Shown piece by piece: positions 23,978-26,037 of a stretch of DNA of 26,037 nt. The number at the start of each line of letters is the position of its first letter. Within the stretch, counting starts at the first letter, position 1. The position numbers and the translations under genes were made by a program. The notes beneath the pieces are model-generated. The model made no database searches. It saw only the letters and a program-made list of their open reading frames with translations, and was not told where the DNA came from. The stretch is from an uncultured Alistipes sp. (GTDB lineage: Bacteria; Bacteroidota; Bacteroidia; Bacteroidales; Rikenellaceae): positions 1-26,037 of the forward strand of contig URBK01000029.1 of NCBI GenBank assembly GCA_900546065.1, read 5' to 3'.

Positions 23978-24008
23978 CAAATATAGTTTTTTTGCCCGGA
24001 TATTCAAA
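23978..24008 (-). promoter_or_regulatory. Full Bacteroidota promoter of the DUF4831 gene
   Basis: On the minus strand TTTG (24008-24005) is followed by a 19-base spacer and TATATTTG (23985-23978), matching both parts of the TTTG-N19-TANNTTTG consensus. The -33 element overlaps the last coding bases and stop codon of the upstream methyltransferase gene. The start codon is 18 bases after the -7 box. Confidence 0.82.
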
Positions 24009-24717
24009 ATTTGAGATAAAAATCGCGTGTCAGCGCACGGTATTCCCCGCTGTATCGCATCGGCCCGCCATCCTCGATCGAAAGGCTCTCGATCTGGGGC
24101 AGCAGCTTCGGCACCGATACCGCAAACTCCATCATCACGCGCCGCACGCCGCTCCCGAGCGTCGTCCGTACATCGCACCGGCGCGTAAGGAACAGCACGC
24201 CGTGCGCCGCTGACAGGAACCTCTCGGACTCGGCCGCAGGCAATATGAGAGAGAAACGCCCCTCCGCATCGAGTAAACGCACTACGCCATCCACAAGCTC
24301 AGCATACGTGAGCGAGCGCGTATGCCGCGCTGCCGTACGCCGCGCATCTGGCGGCAGCAGCGACTCTTCGAAATATGGAGGATTGGAGACTATGGCATCG
24401 AATCGATGTGTCGGGAAGAACTCCTGCAATGCGCACTGCTCGATCCCGATACGCCCGCCCCACGGCGAAGAGGCCGCATTATCGCGCGCCTGAGCCACAC
24501 ACTCGGCGTCGATATCTATACCCGTAACCGTACACCCCGATGCCCGCTGTGCTGCCATGACGGCAATAAGCCCCGTGCCAGTACCTATATCGAGAATACG
24601 TCCCGACGACGGCAGCCGACACCATGCCCCGATCAGCACGCCGTCGGTACCCACCTTCATGGCACAACGGCTGTGGTCTATGTGAAACTGCTTGAATGTA
24701 AATCCTCCGCCGCCCAT
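24004..24717 (-). CDS. tRNA1(Val) (adenine-N6)-methyltransferase, TrmN6/YfiC type
   Basis: The 237-residue protein is a class I SAM-dependent methyltransferase of the YfiC/TrmN6 group, which methylates A37 of tRNA1(Val) in the characterised E. coli enzyme. It has the N-terminal FTFKQFHIDHSRCAMKVGTDGVLIGAW typical of this group in outline (6-32), the SAM loop DIGTGTG (43-49), the acidic GIDIDAE (66-72) and the catalytic NPPY motif (112-115) of N6-adenine methyltransferases. The C-terminal YRALTRDFYLKF end is also characteristic. It is cytoplasmic. It follows the TIGR02757 gene by 26 bases on the same strand, and its 3' end carries part of the DUF4831 promoter. Confidence 0.93.
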   Translation of the reverse strand: MGGGGFTFKQFHIDHSRCAMKVGTDGVLIGAWCRLPSSGRILDIGTGTGLIAVMAAQRASGCTVTGIDIDAECVAQARDNAASSPWGGRIGIEQCALQEFFPTHRFDAIVSNPPYFEESLLPPDARRTAARHTRSLTYAELVDGVVRLLDAEGRFSLILPAAESERFLSAAHGVLFLTRRCDVRTTLGSGVRRVMMEFAVSVPKLLPQIESLSIEDGGPMRYSGEYRALTRDFYLKF

Positions 24718-24743
24718 ATATCGTTACTCAACCCTGCACGGCA

Positions 24744-25514
24744 CTATTTGAGAAAGCCGTCGATACCTGCACCGAAGAGCGAGAAATCATATCGCACGGG
24801 ATCCTCCGCGTCGAACTCTCGGAGCGATGCCGTGATCTCCTCCGTAGCCTTCCAATCATTCTGGCGGCGGCGCAGAAGCCCCAGCGCACGCCCCATATTT
24901 CCCGAATGGACATCCAACGGAAGGTATAGGGCCGACATCGGGATACGGCGCCACAGACCGAAATCCACACCGCGGTCGTCGCGCCGCACGAACCACCGCA
25001 AATACATGTTCAGACGCTTGCAAGCCGCGCCCTTGTCGATCGACGAGAGATGCTTCTCGCAATGGGGATTATGCTCGCATGAGAAGAATTCGCGGCGGAA
25101 CTCCGACATCACCTGCCGCAAGTCGCCCGTGGCCTCATAATGCGACTCGAAGAACGCGCCTATGCCACCATACAGTTCCGTGATGCGGCGCAGCGCCATA
25201 ACAAAATCCCGGAAATCGCCACCGTTGAACGTGCGGTGGACATAACTCTGCAACCGCGCCAGCTCCCCATCCGAGGCGTTGCGCACGAAATCGGCCGGCG
25301 CATTGTCCATATACTCCACCATTCGGCGCGCGCTGCGCACGATAGCCTTGCGGTTGCCCCACGCGATAGTAGCAGCCAAAAATCCCGCGATCTCACGATC
25401 CTCACGCCCCTCGAAGGCGTGCGGCACGCTTATCGGATCGGGTTCGATAAACTCGGGTCTGTTATATTTATCGTAGAGATGCTCCAGCATCTCCCGCAAC
25501 TCCTCTCTCTCCAT
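24744..25514 (-). CDS. TIGR02757/DUF2400 family protein
   Basis: The 256-residue protein belongs to the TIGR02757 (DUF2400) family, found widely in Bacteroidota and some other phyla, with no established biochemical role. It is largely helical and arginine-rich. Family segments seen are YNRPEFIEPDPISVPH (17-32), DREIAGFLAATIAWGNRKAI (about 39-58), CKRLNMYLRWFVRRDDRGVDFGLW and LYLPLDVHSGNMGRALGLL, with conserved Asp and His. The CKRLNMYLRW and LDVH parts recall helix-hairpin-helix DNA glycosylase-like folds, which hints at a DNA-binding role but does not prove it. It lies between an ABC ATPase gene 86 bases upstream and the trmN6-type gene 26 bases downstream, all on one strand. Confidence 0.85.
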   Translation of the reverse strand: MEREELREMLEHLYDKYNRPEFIEPDPISVPHAFEGREDREIAGFLAATIAWGNRKAIVRSARRMVEYMDNAPADFVRNASDGELARLQSYVHRTFNGGDFRDFVMALRRITELYGGIGAFFESHYEATGDLRQVMSEFRREFFSCEHNPHCEKHLSSIDKGAACKRLNMYLRWFVRRDDRGVDFGLWRRIPMSALYLPLDVHSGNMGRALGLLRRRQNDWKATEEITASLREFDAEDPVRYDFSLFGAGIDGFLK

Positions 25515-25600
25515 CTGTTGCCGTTAAAAGTTCGGGTTATATGTTTTCGCGGTAAATTTCATGTACACACCGGCCTTAATGCCGTCACTGCATCTCCTCT

Positions 25601-26037
25601 CTAAAGTATCATGCCGTCGCTCATCACGATCTTGCGATCGGCCATTGATGCCAGCGAATCGTCATGCGTGACCACAACGCATGTCTGCCCCAACTCGTCC
25701 CGCAGACGGAAGAAGAGGGCATGCACCTGCTCGCGGTTCTTCGAGTCGAGATTGCCCGACGGTTCGTCCGCCAACAGTATCGACGGGCGGTTCACAATGG
25801 CACGGGCTATGGCCACACGTTGCTGCTGTCCACCTGATAACTGTTGTGGCAGATGATTGGCGCGATGCAGCATATTCACTTTTTCAAGCACTTCTTTTAC
25901 CTGCCTGTTACGTTCTGTCGGCTTTATATTAAGATACACCAATGGGAGTTCAACATTCTCATATACAGTCAGTTCATCAATCAAATTAAAGCTTTGGAAA
26001 ATGAAGCCAATACTTCCTTTACGTAGAGCGGTCAGTT
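25601..26037 (-). CDS. ABC transporter ATP-binding protein (MacB/LolD type), partial
   Basis: The frame enters from the right edge without a start, so the N-terminus with Walker A is missing; 145 residues are present. Visible parts are the Q-loop (FIFQSFNLIDELTVYENV), the ABC signature LSGGQQQRVAIARA, Walker B ILLADEPSGNLDS with its catalytic Glu, and the switch histidine in VVVTHD. The GNLDS wording and ENVELPLVYL region are typical of the MacB/LolD/FtsE-like class, which powers lipoprotein release or export of peptides and drugs with an MFS-unrelated permease. No permease gene is within the window, so the partner and substrate are unknown. The frame is intact to its TAG stop. Confidence 0.93.
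   Translation of the reverse strand, partial: LTALRKGSIGFIFQSFNLIDELTVYENVELPLVYLNIKPTERNRQVKEVLEKVNMLHRANHLPQQLSGGQQQRVAIARAIVNRPSILLADEPSGNLDSKNREQVHALFFRLRDELGQTCVVVTHDDSLASMADRKIVMSDGMIL

Overview
The window reads as a piece of chromosome from a member of the Bacteroidota, most likely a gut organism related to Alistipes (Rikenellaceae). Three things support this: type III glutamine synthetase, DUF4831 and MG2-type surface proteins; several exact matches to the Bacteroidota -7 promoter element TANNTTTG; and a generally high G+C content with strongly biased codons. The genus is an inference; the phylum is well supported. No tRNA, rRNA, CRISPR array, insertion sequence or phage gene was seen.

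Layout. (1) 1-2924, plus strand: the 3' part of a type III glutamine synthetase gene, broken by a frameshift with probable loss of about 20 codons, then a cysteine desulfidase-type gene (cyuA); each is followed by a good intrinsic terminator. (2) 3016-14323, minus strand: a Gfo/Idh/MocA oxidoreductase, a secreted GH71/99-like glycoside hydrolase, LemA, a TPM-domain membrane protein, a cytoplasmic alpha-amylase, a large MG2-domain surface protein, a sugar nucleotidyltransferase, and two lipoprotein genes. (3) 14554-22343, plus strand: an MFS transporter, a degenerate LytM/M23 protein, dxr, rseP, radA, an extended SDR epimerase/decarboxylase and a thioredoxin. (4) 22340-26037, minus strand: an AlkD-like protein, DUF4831, a TrmN6-type tRNA methyltransferase, a TIGR02757 protein and the end of an ABC transporter ATPase cut by the window edge.

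Functional themes: nitrogen and sulfur amino-acid handling (glnN, cyuA), glycan and sugar metabolism (GH71/99-like enzyme, oxidoreductase, GH13 amylase, nucleotidyltransferase, SDR), envelope biology (LemA/TPM, MG2 protein, lipoproteins, M23-like protein, RseP) and housekeeping (dxr, radA, trmN6).

The most unusual parts are not the large genes. An AT-rich island at about 14125-14460 holds a previously uncalled 64-codon lipoprotein reading frame that is out of frame with its start codon by exactly one base, inside a run of eight A's directly after the ATG. A perfect 8-bp hairpin lies flush against the ATG of the SDR gene. The M23-like protein upstream of dxr has lost its recognisable zinc ligands. 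The gene for the central nitrogen enzyme glutamine synthetase III is interrupted. None of these amounts to a proven new system; the lipoprotein pair is the best candidate for follow-up.
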